Positions 1 through 7,587 of a stretch of DNA of 12,962 nt are shown here, in pieces. The position numbers and the translations under genes are program-made. The stretch is from Burkholderiales bacterium (GTDB lineage Bacteria > Pseudomonadota > Gammaproteobacteria > Burkholderiales > Burkholderiaceae_C): positions 1-12,962 of the forward strand of contig JANXTP010000256.1 of the NCBI GenBank assembly GCA_025352345.1, written 5' to 3'. Each line of letters starts with the position of its first letter. Positions within the stretch are counted from its first letter, which is position 1. Below the pieces are notes generated by a model. It worked only from the letters and a program-made list of their open reading frames with translations. It made no database searches and was not told the origin of the DNA.

Positions 1-893
1 TGCTGCGCGACGACGGCAGCACCGCCTGCGGCTGCTGGGTCTATGCGGGTTCTTGGACACAGGCCGGCAACCAGATGGCCCGGCGCGACAACAGCGACCC
101 GTGGGGCATCGGCCAGACGCTGAACTGGGCTTTCGCCTGGCCGGCGAACCGCCGCATCCTCTACAACGCCGCATCGAGCTCGCCCGACGGCAAGCCGTGG
201 GACGTGAAGCGCCGGCTGGTCAACTGGAACGGCAAGAGCTGGAGCGGTGCCGATGTGCCCGACATCCGGCCCGACGCCAGCCCGGACGAGGTGGACAGGG
301 TGCAGCCATTCATCCTGACCGCCGAGGGCGTGGCGCGGCTTTTCGCGCCGACCGGCATGGCCGAGGGCCCGCTGCCCGAGCACTACGAGCCGTTCGAGTC
401 GCCGCTGTCGGTCAACCCGATGCACCCGAACAACCCGAAGGCCCGCGCCAACCCGGCGGCCCGCGTGTTCAAGGGCGACATGGAGGCCTTCGGCACGCCG
501 AAGGACTTCCCGTATGTGGCCACCAGCTACCGGCTGACCGAACACTTCCACTACTGGACCAAGAACGTCATGACCTCGGCGATCCTGCAGCCGCAGCAGT
601 TCGTCGAGATCAGCGAGCAGCTGGCCAAGGAAAAGGGCATCGCCAATGGCGAGCAGGTGAAGGTGTCGTCGAACCGCGGCTTCATCAAGGCGGTGGCGGT
701 GGTGACCAAGCGCATCCCACAGCTGGAGTGCAATGGCCAGGTGATCCACACGGTGGGGCTGCCCAACCACTGGGGCTTCGTCGGTGTGGCCAAGCCCGGG
801 TACCTGGTGAACACGCTGACGCCGTTCGTCGGCGATGCGAACACGCAGACGCCTGAGTACAAGAGCTTCACCGTCAACATCGAGAGAGCGTGA
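1..893 (+). CDS. fdnG: Formate dehydrogenase (FDH-N/O type) catalytic subunit, C-terminal part
   Basis: This is the last 296 residues of the large molybdopterin subunit that oxidises formate to CO2. The gene starts left of the window, and the first whole codon here is at base 3. The final part (about 520-880) is the molybdopterin-dinucleotide-binding domain, with the segments TEHFHYWTKN, GEQVKVSSNRG and VGLPNHWGF that are typical of FDH-N/FDH-O alpha subunits. In this family the catalytic selenocysteine (UGA) and the twin-arginine signal sit in the N-terminal third, so neither can be checked here. There is no in-frame stop before 891-893. It is followed by the beta and gamma subunit genes, which places it in a periplasm-facing respiratory complex that passes electrons to quinone. 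The adjacent sel genes strongly suggest that the missing part carries a selenocysteine codon, but that is inference. Confidence 0.95.
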   Translation, partial: LRDDGSTACGCWVYAGSWTQAGNQMARRDNSDPWGIGQTLNWAFAWPANRRILYNAASSSPDGKPWDVKRRLVNWNGKSWSGADVPDIRPDASPDEVDRVQPFILTAEGVARLFAPTGMAEGPLPEHYEPFESPLSVNPMHPNNPKARANPAARVFKGDMEAFGTPKDFPYVATSYRLTEHFHYWTKNVMTSAILQPQQFVEISEQLAKEKGIANGEQVKVSSNRGFIKAVAVVTKRIPQLECNGQVIHTVGLPNHWGFVGVAKPGYLVNTLTPFVGDANTQTPEYKSFTVNIERA

Positions 894-920
894 ACATGCA
901 CCCCTACGCTCATATTCATT

Positions 921-961
921 CACTGCCCCCCGAGGGGGCGCAGGCCACCCTTGGGACGGCC
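921..961. repeat. Palindromic, REP-like intergenic element
   Basis: The 85-base gap between the alpha and beta subunit genes contains GCCCCC-CGA-GGGGGC (925-939), a six-pair GC hairpin. Directly after it comes an interrupted inverted repeat, GGCC-A-CCC-TT-GGG-AC-GGCC (943-961). There is no T-run after either one, so this does not look like an intrinsic terminator. From memory, very similar C-run/G-run palindromes recur between genes in Burkholderiales genomes, but copy number cannot be checked here. Possible roles are mRNA stabilisation or lowered downstream expression between subunit genes. The bases before it (894-920) are comparatively AT-rich, and I see no clear promoter in them. Confidence 0.45.
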
Positions 962-965
962 CGGC

Positions 966-971
966 GGGAGG
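966..971 (+). promoter_or_regulatory. Ribosome binding site of the FDH beta subunit
   Basis: GGGAGG lies seven bases before the ATG at 979. It decides the start: the reading frame is open back to 835, but the extra 48 codons run through the palindromic element and do not resemble the family. Confidence 0.8.
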
Positions 972-978
972 CCTGACC

Positions 979-1884
979 ATGTCCTCACTTCAGTCTCTCG
1001 ACATTGCAAAACGCTCGGCCACCACTTCGCCGAGCCCACAGGCGCGCAACACGCCCGAAGTCGCCAAGCTGATCGATGTGTCGAGCTGCATCGGCTGCAA
1101 GGCCTGCCAGGTGGCATGCATGCAGTGGAACGACCTGCGCGACGAGGTCGGCGAGAACCACGGCACTTACGACAACCCGCGCGACTTGACGCCGGAGTCG
1201 TGGACGGTGATGCGCTTCTCGGAGGTCGAGACGCAGGCGCCGAACGAGGAGATGAAGCTCGAATGGCTGATCCGCAAGGACGGCTGCATGCACTGCGAAG
1301 ACCCGGGTTGCCTGAAGGCCTGCCCGGCGCCGGGTGCGATCGTCAAATACACCAACGGCATCGTCGACTTCATCAGCGAGAACTGCATCGGCTGCGGCAA
1401 CTGCATCGCCGGCTGCCCGTTCGATGTGCCACGCATCAGCAAGAAGGACAACAAGGCCTACAAGTGCTCGCTGTGCTCCGACCGCGTCGGCGTCGGCCTG
1501 GAACCGGCTTGCGTCAAGGCCTGCCCGACCGGGGCGATCCACTTCGGCAGCAAGGAAGACATGCTGGACTACGGCGCCACCCGCGTCGCCGACCTGAAAG
1601 AGCGCGGCTACCAGCAGGCCGCCGTCTACGACCCGCCGGGCGTCGGTGGCACGCACGTGGTCTATGTGCTGCAACATGGCGACAAGCCCGAGCTGTACCA
1701 CGGCCTGCCTTCAGACCCGCACATCAGCCCGCTGGTCTCACTGTGGAAAGGTATCGCCAAACCGCTGGCGGTGGCTGCGATGATCGGCGCGGTGATCAGC
1801 AGCTTCTTCCACTACATCAAGGTCGGCCCGATCGAGACCAAGGAAGACGCAGACCACGACGACACCTCGAAGGCCGAGGCCTGA
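979..1884 (+). CDS. fdxH: Formate dehydrogenase iron-sulfur (beta) subunit
   Basis: This 301-residue protein carries electrons from the molybdenum subunit to the cytochrome b subunit through four [4Fe-4S] clusters. Four cysteine groups are visible: C37/40/43/47 (CIGCKACQVAC), C103/106/111/115 (CMHCEDPGCLKAC), C136/139/142/146 (CIGCGNCIAGC) and C163/166/178/182 (CSLC...CVKAC). A single hydrophobic segment at about 260-280 is the C-terminal membrane anchor expected of FdnH/FdoH. The length is close to the roughly 295-300 residues usual for the family. The ATG at 979 is chosen because GGGAGG precedes it and because the four-cluster domain begins shortly after. It is separated from the alpha subunit gene by a palindromic element and is followed 12 bases later by the gamma subunit gene. 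Confidence 0.97.
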   Translation: MSSLQSLDIAKRSATTSPSPQARNTPEVAKLIDVSSCIGCKACQVACMQWNDLRDEVGENHGTYDNPRDLTPESWTVMRFSEVETQAPNEEMKLEWLIRKDGCMHCEDPGCLKACPAPGAIVKYTNGIVDFISENCIGCGNCIAGCPFDVPRISKKDNKAYKCSLCSDRVGVGLEPACVKACPTGAIHFGSKEDMLDYGATRVADLKERGYQQAAVYDPPGVGGTHVVYVLQHGDKPELYHGLPSDPHISPLVSLWKGIAKPLAVAAMIGAVISSFFHYIKVGPIETKEDADHDDTSKAEA

Positions 1885-1889
1885 AGGAG
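1884..1889 (+). promoter_or_regulatory. Ribosome binding site of the FDH gamma subunit
   Basis: AAGGAG lies seven bases before the ATG at 1897 and overlaps the last base of the beta subunit stop codon, which suggests coupled translation of the two subunits. Confidence 0.75.
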
Positions 1890-1896
1890 CGCGACG

Positions 1897-2517
1897 ATGA
1901 CCAGGTACCTCAAGCGTTACGCAGACGGCGACCGCATCAACCACTGGGTGATCGCGATGCTGTTTTTCATGGCGGGCCTGTCGGGCCTGAGCGTCTTCCA
2001 CCCGAGTTTGTTCTTCCTCACCAACCTGTTCGGCGGCGGGCCGTGGACGCGCATCCTGCATCCCTTCCTCGGCGTGGCGATGGTGGTCGCGTTTTTTGCG
2101 CTGTTCTTCAAGCTGTGGCGCGACAACGTGCTGGTGAAGGTCGATGCCGAATGGCTGAAGCACACTGGCGAGATGGCGCGTGGCGACAAGTCGAAGATGC
2201 CGCCGGTGGGCAAGTACAACGCGGGCCAGAAGATCGTGTTCTGGCTGTTCGCGATCTGCCTCGTGGTGCTGATTGCAACGGGCATGGTGTTCTGGCGGCC
2301 ATGGTTCGCCGATTACTTTCCGATCGGCCTGATCCGCGTCGCCGTGCTGTTGCACGCGGCCGCGGCGGTCGGGCTGATTCTCAGCGTGATCACGCACATC
2401 TATGCGGCGATCTGGGTCAAGGGCACGGTGCGCGCGATGACACGTGGCGATGTCAGCGAGGCGTGGGCACGGCAGAACCACCCGCTGTGGTATCGCGAAA
2501 TGACCACCCGCAAGTGA
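1897..2517 (+). CDS. fdoI: Formate dehydrogenase cytochrome b556 (gamma) subunit
   Basis: This 206-residue inner-membrane di-heme cytochrome b is the site where formate electrons reach the quinone pool. Four hydrophobic stretches are visible (about residues 15-35, 52-72, 112-132 and 146-172). Candidate heme-ligand histidines are H16 (RINHW), H55 (ILHPF), H153 (LLHAA) and H167 (ITHIY). The length and the end of the last helix (AAIWVKGTVRAM) fit FdnI/FdoI. It has a good ribosome binding site and sits directly behind the beta subunit gene, so the three structural subunits are in standard order. The end of the gene is 23 bases before the FdhE start, and the spacer has no terminator. Confidence 0.96.
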   Translation: MTRYLKRYADGDRINHWVIAMLFFMAGLSGLSVFHPSLFFLTNLFGGGPWTRILHPFLGVAMVVAFFALFFKLWRDNVLVKVDAEWLKHTGEMARGDKSKMPPVGKYNAGQKIVFWLFAICLVVLIATGMVFWRPWFADYFPIGLIRVAVLLHAAAAVGLILSVITHIYAAIWVKGTVRAMTRGDVSEAWARQNHPLWYREMTTRK

Positions 2518-2540
2518 GCTGAGATGCCAGCAGTGACTCG

Positions 2541-3572
2541 ATGGCATTGGCAATGGGCGTGACCCAGGCGAGCCGGCTGCTGACGCCGGAGGAAATCGCC
2601 GTGCAGGCCGGGCACCAGGTGCCGTTCCTGCACCTGCCGCAGCGCGCGAGCGTGTTTGCCGACCGCGAGACGCGGCTGCGCGAGCTGTCGGCAGCGCACC
2701 CGATGCGCGACTTCCTGCTGTTCATGGCCGAGCTGGCGCGCGCGCAGCACGAGGTGCTGAAAGCCTATCCTTCGGTGGCGCTGCCCGATGCCGCAGACTT
2801 GGATGCCGCGGCCCGCGTCGGCATGCCGCCGTTGCCGGCCGCAGACTGGCCACGCGACCCCCTGTGGCGGGCCCAGTTTCGCCAGCTGCTCGACCGACTG
2901 ATGCCACGGCTGGCCGGCAGCCCCGCGCAGGTCTCGGTGCAAGCGCTGCGCGGCATCGACGACGAGCGCCTCGAACAGCAGGCCGATCGCCTGCTGGGCG
3001 GTCAGATGTTCGGCCTCGACCTGGCCGCCGCGCCGCTGATCGCCGCCGGCTTGCAGACCTACTGGACGCAGCTGGTGCTGGCCACCGAAGACACGCGCAG
3101 CGCCGACCGCGCAGCGCCGTTCGGCCGCACCGATGTCCGCACGCTGTGCCCCTGCTGCGGCAGCAAGCCCACCGCCAGTGTGTCGCGCATTGGCGGCGAG
3201 GTGGCCGGCCACCGCTACCTGCACTGCTCGCTGTGCTCCACGCAGTGGCACATGGTGCGCATCAAGTGCAGCCATTGCGAAAGCACCAAGGGCATCCACT
3301 ACCAGTCGCTGCAGGCGGTGGGCAGCGAAGCGACACCGTCGCGCGAGGTGAAGAGCGCGGTGCAGGCCGAGACCTGCGACGAATGCGGCCACTATCTGAA
3401 GATCGTCCACATGGAGCGCGACCCGCACGTCGAACCGGTGGCCGACGACCTGGCCAGCGTCACGCTGGACCTGCTGGTGGCCGAGTCGGGCAGCCTGCGC
3501 CACGGCGTCAACCTGATGCTGCTGTTCGGCGACCCCGACGGCGACGCCCCACCCGATCCCGGAGGCCCCTGA
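2541..3572 (+). CDS. fdhE: Formate dehydrogenase accessory protein FdhE
   Basis: This cytoplasmic maturation factor is needed for active respiratory formate dehydrogenase and is known in E. coli as a rubredoxin-like iron-binding protein that interacts with the catalytic subunit. The 343-residue product has an all-helical N-terminal half and a C-terminal half with four CxxC pairs: C203/C206 (CPCC), C229/C232 (CSLC), C243/C246 (CSHC) and C279/C282 (CDEC). The segments RYLHC.LC...WH.VR.KC..C and KVEAVADDLAS-like (HVEPVADDLAS) match FdhE well. E. coli FdhE is about 309 residues. The start is uncertain: ATG at 2541 or 2553 are both possible, neither has a clear ribosome binding site, and an in-frame stop at 2520 excludes anything further upstream. 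The stop overlaps the selA start (TGATG). Confidence 0.95.
   Translation: MALAMGVTQASRLLTPEEIAVQAGHQVPFLHLPQRASVFADRETRLRELSAAHPMRDFLLFMAELARAQHEVLKAYPSVALPDAADLDAAARVGMPPLPAADWPRDPLWRAQFRQLLDRLMPRLAGSPAQVSVQALRGIDDERLEQQADRLLGGQMFGLDLAAAPLIAAGLQTYWTQLVLATEDTRSADRAAPFGRTDVRTLCPCCGSKPTASVSRIGGEVAGHRYLHCSLCSTQWHMVRIKCSHCESTKGIHYQSLQAVGSEATPSREVKSAVQAETCDECGHYLKIVHMERDPHVEPVADDLASVTLDLLVAESGSLRHGVNLMLLFGDPDGDAPPDPGGP
3561..3565 (+). promoter_or_regulatory. Ribosome binding site of selA
   Basis: GGAGG lies six bases before the ATG at 3572, inside the last codons of fdhE. This supports 3572 over the next in-frame ATG at 3593. Confidence 0.7.
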
Positions 3573-5032
3573 TGGCCCCGCCCGCCGAGTCCATGGTCCA
3601 TGGCTCGAAGGCCAGCCCGAAAGACCTGCCTTCGATCGACCGCCTGCTGCACGCCAGCGGCCCCGCCGCGTGGGTGGCCGAGCACGGGCACCAGTTCGTC
3701 GCGCAGCAGGCCCGCGAGCTGCTCGACGAGCTGCGCCGGCAGGCGGTGGCCGGCGCGCTGGACGCGCACGCGCTGCAGCCCGCCGCAGTAGAGGCCGCAC
3801 TGCAGGCCCGCTGCGAATCGCGGCTCACATCGCGGATGTGCGCCGTGCTGAACCTGACCGGCACGGTGATCCACACCAACCTCGGCCGCGCGGTGCTGCC
3901 CGAGGCGGCCATGCAGCATGTGGTGGCGATGATGGCCGGCCCGAACAACCTCGAGTACGACCTGGCCAGAGGCGGCCGCGGCGACCGCGACAGCCTGGTC
4001 GAAGAGCTGCTTTGCACGCTGACCGGCGCCGAGGCGGCGACGGTGGTCAACAACAACGCGGCGGCGGTGCTGCTGACGATCGCCGCACTCGCGTCAGCGC
4101 ACCCAGGCGGCAAGGAAGTGATCGTCTCGCGCGGCGAGCTGGTCGAGATCGGCGGCGCGTTCCGCATGCCCGATGTGATGGCCAGCGCCGGCGCGACGCT
4201 GGTCGAGGTCGGCACCACCAACCGCACCCACCCGGCCGACTACGAACGCGCGATCACCGAACGCACCGCGCTGCTGATGAAGGTGCACACCAGCAACTAC
4301 GCGGTGCAGGGCTTCACTGCCGCGGTCGACGAGGCGATGCTGTCGGCCATCGCGCATGCGAGGGGCCTGCCGCTGGCCACAGACCTGGGCTGCGGCGCCC
4401 TGATCGATCTGTCGCAATGGGGCCTGCCGAAAGAGCCGCTGCCGCAGGAGATGCTGGCCGCCGGCTGCGATGTCGTCACCTTCAGCGGCGACAAGCTGCT
4501 GGGCGGCCCGCAAGCGGGCCTGATCGTCGGCAGCCGGGCCGCCATCGGCCGCATCCGAACATTTCCGATGAAGCGCGCGCTGCGCATGTCGAAGCTGCCG
4601 CTGGCCGCACTCGAGGCCACGCTGATGCTGTACCTGCGCCCCGACCGCATCGCCCGCGACCTGCCAACGCTGCGGCTGCTGACGCGCCCGGCCGAGTCGA
4701 TCCGCGCGCTCGCGCAGCAGCTGCAGCCAGCGGTGGCCACCGCGGTCGCGCCGCGCTTCGAGGTGACAGTGGTCGAACTTCTGAGCCAGATCGGCTCGGG
4801 CTCGCTGCCCGTCGAGCGGCTAGCGTCGGCCGGCTTCGCGCTGGCACCTGCGGGCACCGCGCGCAAGGGCGTCGGCAGCGCGCTCGATGCGCTGGCGCTG
4901 GCACTGCGGCAATTGCCGCTGCCGGTGATCGGCCGCATCGCAGAAGACCGGCTGCTGCTCGACTTGCGCTGCCTCGAAGACGCAACCGCCTTTGTCGCGC
5001 AGCTGCCGGCACTGGCCGAAGCGCTGGGTTGA
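3572..5032 (+). CDS. selA: L-seryl-tRNA(Sec) selenium transferase SelA
   Basis: SelA converts Ser-tRNA(Sec) into Sec-tRNA(Sec), using pyridoxal phosphate and selenophosphate as selenium donor. The 486-residue product matches bacterial SelA along its whole length: the N-terminal tRNA-binding domain beginning SIDRLLHASG, then NLTGTVIHTNLGRA, VNNNAAAVLL, VSRGELVEIGGAFRMPDVM, KVHTSNYAVQGFT and the PLP site FSGDKLLGGPQAG with K308 as the cofactor lysine (K295 in E. coli). The C-terminal end keeps LSQIGSGSLPV and VIGRI...LDLRCLED. E. coli SelA is 463 residues; the excess is at the N-terminus and in the middle of the first third. Its start codon overlaps the fdhE stop codon, so the gene is translationally coupled to FDH maturation. 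selB follows after seven bases. Confidence 0.98.
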   Translation: MAPPAESMVHGSKASPKDLPSIDRLLHASGPAAWVAEHGHQFVAQQARELLDELRRQAVAGALDAHALQPAAVEAALQARCESRLTSRMCAVLNLTGTVIHTNLGRAVLPEAAMQHVVAMMAGPNNLEYDLARGGRGDRDSLVEELLCTLTGAEAATVVNNNAAAVLLTIAALASAHPGGKEVIVSRGELVEIGGAFRMPDVMASAGATLVEVGTTNRTHPADYERAITERTALLMKVHTSNYAVQGFTAAVDEAMLSAIAHARGLPLATDLGCGALIDLSQWGLPKEPLPQEMLAAGCDVVTFSGDKLLGGPQAGLIVGSRAAIGRIRTFPMKRALRMSKLPLAALEATLMLYLRPDRIARDLPTLRLLTRPAESIRALAQQLQPAVATAVAPRFEVTVVELLSQIGSGSLPVERLASAGFALAPAGTARKGVGSALDALALALRQLPLPVIGRIAEDRLLLDLRCLEDATAFVAQLPALAEALG

Positions 5033-5039
5033 CGCCGCG

Positions 5040-6998
5040 ATGATCATCGGCACCGCCGGTCACATCGACCACGGCAAGACCACGCTGGTGAAGGCGCTGA
5101 CCGGCATCGATGCCGACCGTCTGCCGGAAGAAAAGGCGCGCGGCATCAGCATCGAGCTGGGCTATGCCTTCCTCGACGTGCCGCGGCTGACCGGCGCTGC
5201 CGCACGCATCGGCTTCATCGACGTGCCCGGCCACGAACGGCTGGTGCACACGATGCTGGCCGGCGCCACCGGCATCGACCTGGCGCTGCTGCTGGTGGCC
5301 GCCGACGACGGGGTGATGCCGCAGACGCGTGAGCACCTCGCGGTGCTGTGCCTGCTGGGCCTGGCGCGCGGCGTGGTGGCGATCACCAAGTGCGACCATG
5401 TCGATGCGGCGCGCGTCGACGCGGTGCGGCAGGACATCGCCGCGCTGCTGGCCGGCACCGCCTTCGCCGGGTCGCCTGTGGTCGCGGTGTCGGCGCCGAC
5501 CGGCGCGGGCCTGCCTGAATTGAAGGCACTGCTGTTCGCCGCCGCGCACGAAGCGGCCGATCGCGTCGCAGCACCTGCAGCCTTCCGGCTCGCGATCGAT
5601 CGCGCCTTCACGCTGAGCGGGGCCGGCACGGTGGTCACCGGCAGCGTGCACCGTGGCGCGGTACGGGTCGGCGATGAGTTGCTGCTGGTGCCGTCGCCAG
5701 TCGATCGCCGCGTGCGGGTGCGCAGCCTGCATGCGCAGAACCAATCCGCCGAGCGGGCCATGGCCGGCGAGCGCTGCGCACTGGCGCTCGCCGGCATCGC
5801 CCGCGAAGACATCGCGCGCGGCCAGTGGCTGTGCGCGCCCGATGTGGCCTGCAGCACCGAGCGCATCGATGTGGAGCTGACGCTGTGGCGCGGCGAGGAA
5901 CGCCCGATGCGCAGCGGCACGTCGGTGCACGTGCACCTGGGCGCCTGTGACGTGATGGGCACGGTGGCCGTGCTCGAGGCGCCGAACGGATCGACCACGC
6001 TGGGCCCAGGCGAGGCCGGGCGTGTGCAGCTGGTGCTGCGCGAGCCGGTCGGCGCCTGGCACGGCGACCGGGTCGTACTGCGCGATGCCTCGGCCAGCCG
6101 CACGCTGGCGGGAGGCCGGGTGCTCGATGCGAACGCGCCGGCCCGCTACCGGCGCACACCGCAGCGGCTCGCGATGCTCAACGCGTTATCGCTGCCAACA
6201 CCCGAAGCGCGGCTGGCCGGGCTGTTGGCTGCATCACCGACCGGCATCGATCTGACGCGCTGGACACGCGCCGAAGGCCGCCACAGCGGCGTGCCGAGCA
6301 CGGCCGACTGTCCCGCGGAAACGCTGTTCGGGCACGACGCGGCATCGGCCTGGGCGCTCGGCACTGCGCACCGGCAGGCGCTCGATGCACTGCTGCGCGA
6401 CAAGCTGGCCGCCTTCCACGCACAGCATCCCGATGAACTGGGCCCCGACACCGCGCGGCTGCGGCGACTGGTTGCTCCGCGCCTCGCCGATGCGCTGTGG
6501 CGCGCGCTGCTGGCGCAGCAGATCGCCAGCGGCGTGCTGTTGCAGCGGGGCGCGCAGGTGCACCTGCCGGAACACGGCGTGCGGCTGTCGGCGGTCGACC
6601 AACGCATCGCGCAGAAGGTGATGCCGGCGCTGGAAGCCGGCGCCTTCGACCCGCCGTGGGTGCGCGACCTGGTCGCATCGGCGCGCGAGAGCGAGGTGCT
6701 GCTGCGCACGGTGATGGCCAGGCTGGCGCAGCGCGGCGAGCTGCACCAGGTCGTCACGGACTTGTACTACCCGGCGCGCACGATGACGCGGCTGGCGCAA
6801 CTGGCGCGCGAGATCGCGCGACGCGACGGCGAGGTCAAGGCCGCGGCCTTCCGCGACGCCACCGGGCTGGGCCGCAAACGGGCGATCCAGCTGCTGGAGT
6901 ATTTCGACAAGGTCGGCCTGCTGCGCCGCGTGCAGGAATCGCACCGGCTGCGCACCGACACGGTGTTGTTCACCGAGACCGCATCGGAGGCCGCGTGA
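5040..6998 (+). CDS. selB: Selenocysteine-specific elongation factor SelB
   Basis: SelB is the GTP-dependent factor that brings Sec-tRNA(Sec) to ribosomes stalled at UGA by binding the SECIS hairpin in the mRNA. The 652-residue product starts with the G1 motif GTAGHIDHGKT (residues 4-14), followed by a switch I region with RGISIELGYA, the G3 motif DVPGHE (61-66) and the G4 motif TKCD (116-119; SelB proteins use T rather than N here). Domains II and III follow (for example LSGAGTVVTGSVHRG). The C-terminal quarter is the winged-helix array; the last domain has GLGRKRAIQLLEYFDKVG, as in SECIS-binding SelB. E. coli SelB is 614 residues. The ATG at 5040 is chosen because the G1 motif begins four residues later, and the upstream open frame is only the overlap with selA. 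There is no strong ribosome binding site, so coupling to selA is likely. Confidence 0.98.
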   Translation: MIIGTAGHIDHGKTTLVKALTGIDADRLPEEKARGISIELGYAFLDVPRLTGAAARIGFIDVPGHERLVHTMLAGATGIDLALLLVAADDGVMPQTREHLAVLCLLGLARGVVAITKCDHVDAARVDAVRQDIAALLAGTAFAGSPVVAVSAPTGAGLPELKALLFAAAHEAADRVAAPAAFRLAIDRAFTLSGAGTVVTGSVHRGAVRVGDELLLVPSPVDRRVRVRSLHAQNQSAERAMAGERCALALAGIAREDIARGQWLCAPDVACSTERIDVELTLWRGEERPMRSGTSVHVHLGACDVMGTVAVLEAPNGSTTLGPGEAGRVQLVLREPVGAWHGDRVVLRDASASRTLAGGRVLDANAPARYRRTPQRLAMLNALSLPTPEARLAGLLAASPTGIDLTRWTRAEGRHSGVPSTADCPAETLFGHDAASAWALGTAHRQALDALLRDKLAAFHAQHPDELGPDTARLRRLVAPRLADALWRALLAQQIASGVLLQRGAQVHLPEHGVRLSAVDQRIAQKVMPALEAGAFDPPWVRDLVASARESEVLLRTVMARLAQRGELHQVVTDLYYPARTMTRLAQLAREIARRDGEVKAAAFRDATGLGRKRAIQLLEYFDKVGLLRRVQESHRLRTDTVLFTETASEAA

Positions 6999-7037
6999 GA
7001 CCGCGTCACCGTGCCATCGTGATCTCCTGTTCCCACG

Positions 7038-7130
7038 GGAGGGGAAGCGTCCCTGGTGGGACGGCCGGGCTTCAAACCCGGTGGGTGGCGCCACGCGTCG
7101 CCGGGAGGGTTCGACTCCCTCTCCCCTCCG
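7038..7130 (+). tRNA. selC: tRNA-Sec (anticodon UCA)
   Basis: The selenocysteine tRNA can be folded by hand. The acceptor stem has eight pairs (GGAGGGGA 7038-7045 with TCCCCTCC 7122-7129). The D-stem has six pairs (CGTCCC 7048-7053 with GGGACG 7058-7063) and a four-base loop, TGGT. The anticodon stem is CCGGG 7065-7069 with CCCGG 7077-7081, loop CTTCAAA, and TCA at 7072-7074. A long variable arm follows (7084-7091 with 7095-7102, including two GU pairs, loop CAC). The T-stem has five pairs (GAGGG 7105-7109 with CCCTC 7117-7121, loop TTCGACT). The 8+5 acceptor-T stack, the six-pair D-stem and the UCA anticodon are diagnostic of bacterial tRNA-Sec. The discriminator base is G7130. The next three bases are CCC, so the CCA end is not encoded at the correct position. 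It starts 39 bases after selB. Confidence 0.98.
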
Positions 7131-7149
7131 CCCCCATGCCGCGCGAACC

Positions 7150-7587
7150 ATGAACGACGCCGCGCTGCCCGGGCTGGCCTTCCCGGCCGATCTGGCCTAC
7201 CACGTCGAACACCAAACCTGGGCCCGTCTCGATGCCGACGGCAGCGCCACCGTCGGCATCACCTCGCTGGGCATCAAGCTGTCGGGTGAGCTCTACATGT
7301 GCCGGCCGCGGCCGGTCGGCGCCGAGGTCGCGCAGGGGCGTTCGATCGCGGTGGTCGAGCTCGCGAAGTCGGTGGTGTCGGTCAAGTCGCCGGTGTCGGG
7401 CACGGTGGTCGCGGTCAACCCACGGCTCGAAAACACGCCGGAACTGGTGCACCGCGACCCGTACGGCGATGGCTGGCTGGCGCGGCTGGCGCTGAGCGAT
7501 CCGTCGGCCGATCTGCCCCAACTCGTCCAGGGCGACGCGGTGGCGCCAGCGATGGCCCACCACGCGTGGTTGAATCGGCAGCCATGA
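7150..7587 (+). CDS. GcvH-like lipoyl-carrier protein next to tRNA-Sec
   Basis: This 145-residue single-domain protein belongs to the biotinyl/lipoyl carrier fold, closest to glycine cleavage H protein. The lipoylation site is recognisable: VVELAKSVVSVKSPVSGTVV aligns with the H-protein pattern ESVKAAS..APVSG, making K73 the expected lipoyl lysine and E70 its conserved partner. Other H-protein features are VGITSLGIKLSGEL (35-48), VAVNPRLENTPELVH (87-101) and DPYGDGWLARL (103-113). No glycine cleavage T or P gene is nearby, so a housekeeping role in glycine cleavage is unlikely. It lies between selC and a DsrE-family gene and overlaps the latter by ATGA, so the two are probably made together. 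The ATG at 7150 is chosen because the frame further upstream runs into the tRNA gene. No ribosome binding site is visible. A role in sulfur or selenium carriage, comparable to LbpA proteins of the sHdr sulfur pathway, is inference. Confidence 0.85.
   Translation: MNDAALPGLAFPADLAYHVEHQTWARLDADGSATVGITSLGIKLSGELYMCRPRPVGAEVAQGRSIAVVELAKSVVSVKSPVSGTVVAVNPRLENTPELVHRDPYGDGWLARLALSDPSADLPQLVQGDAVAPAMAHHAWLNRQP

Noticed and set aside
925..939. GC hairpin as a rho-independent terminator after the FDH alpha gene
   Set aside because: No T-run follows and the beta subunit gene needed in the same complex starts 40 bases later.
951..2522. Long plus-strand open frame (523 codons) overlapping the FDH beta and gamma genes
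   Set aside because: Arg/Gly/Pro-rich translation with no family resemblance; the other frames hold complete FDH subunits with all cofactor ligands.
2400..3800. Long minus-strand open frame opposite fdhE
   Set aside because: Typical antisense shadow in GC-rich DNA, low-complexity Ala/Arg/His/Gln translation, no start region signals, and fdhE is certain.
4482..6062. 526-codon minus-strand open frame opposite selA and selB
   Set aside because: Shadow of two well-recognised genes; composition is low-complexity and no motif is visible.
7150..7587. Housekeeping glycine cleavage H protein
   Set aside because: No gcvT or gcvP near, and the gene is embedded in a sel locus and coupled to a DsrE-family gene; sequence is diverged outside the lipoyl motif. 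Not formally excluded.
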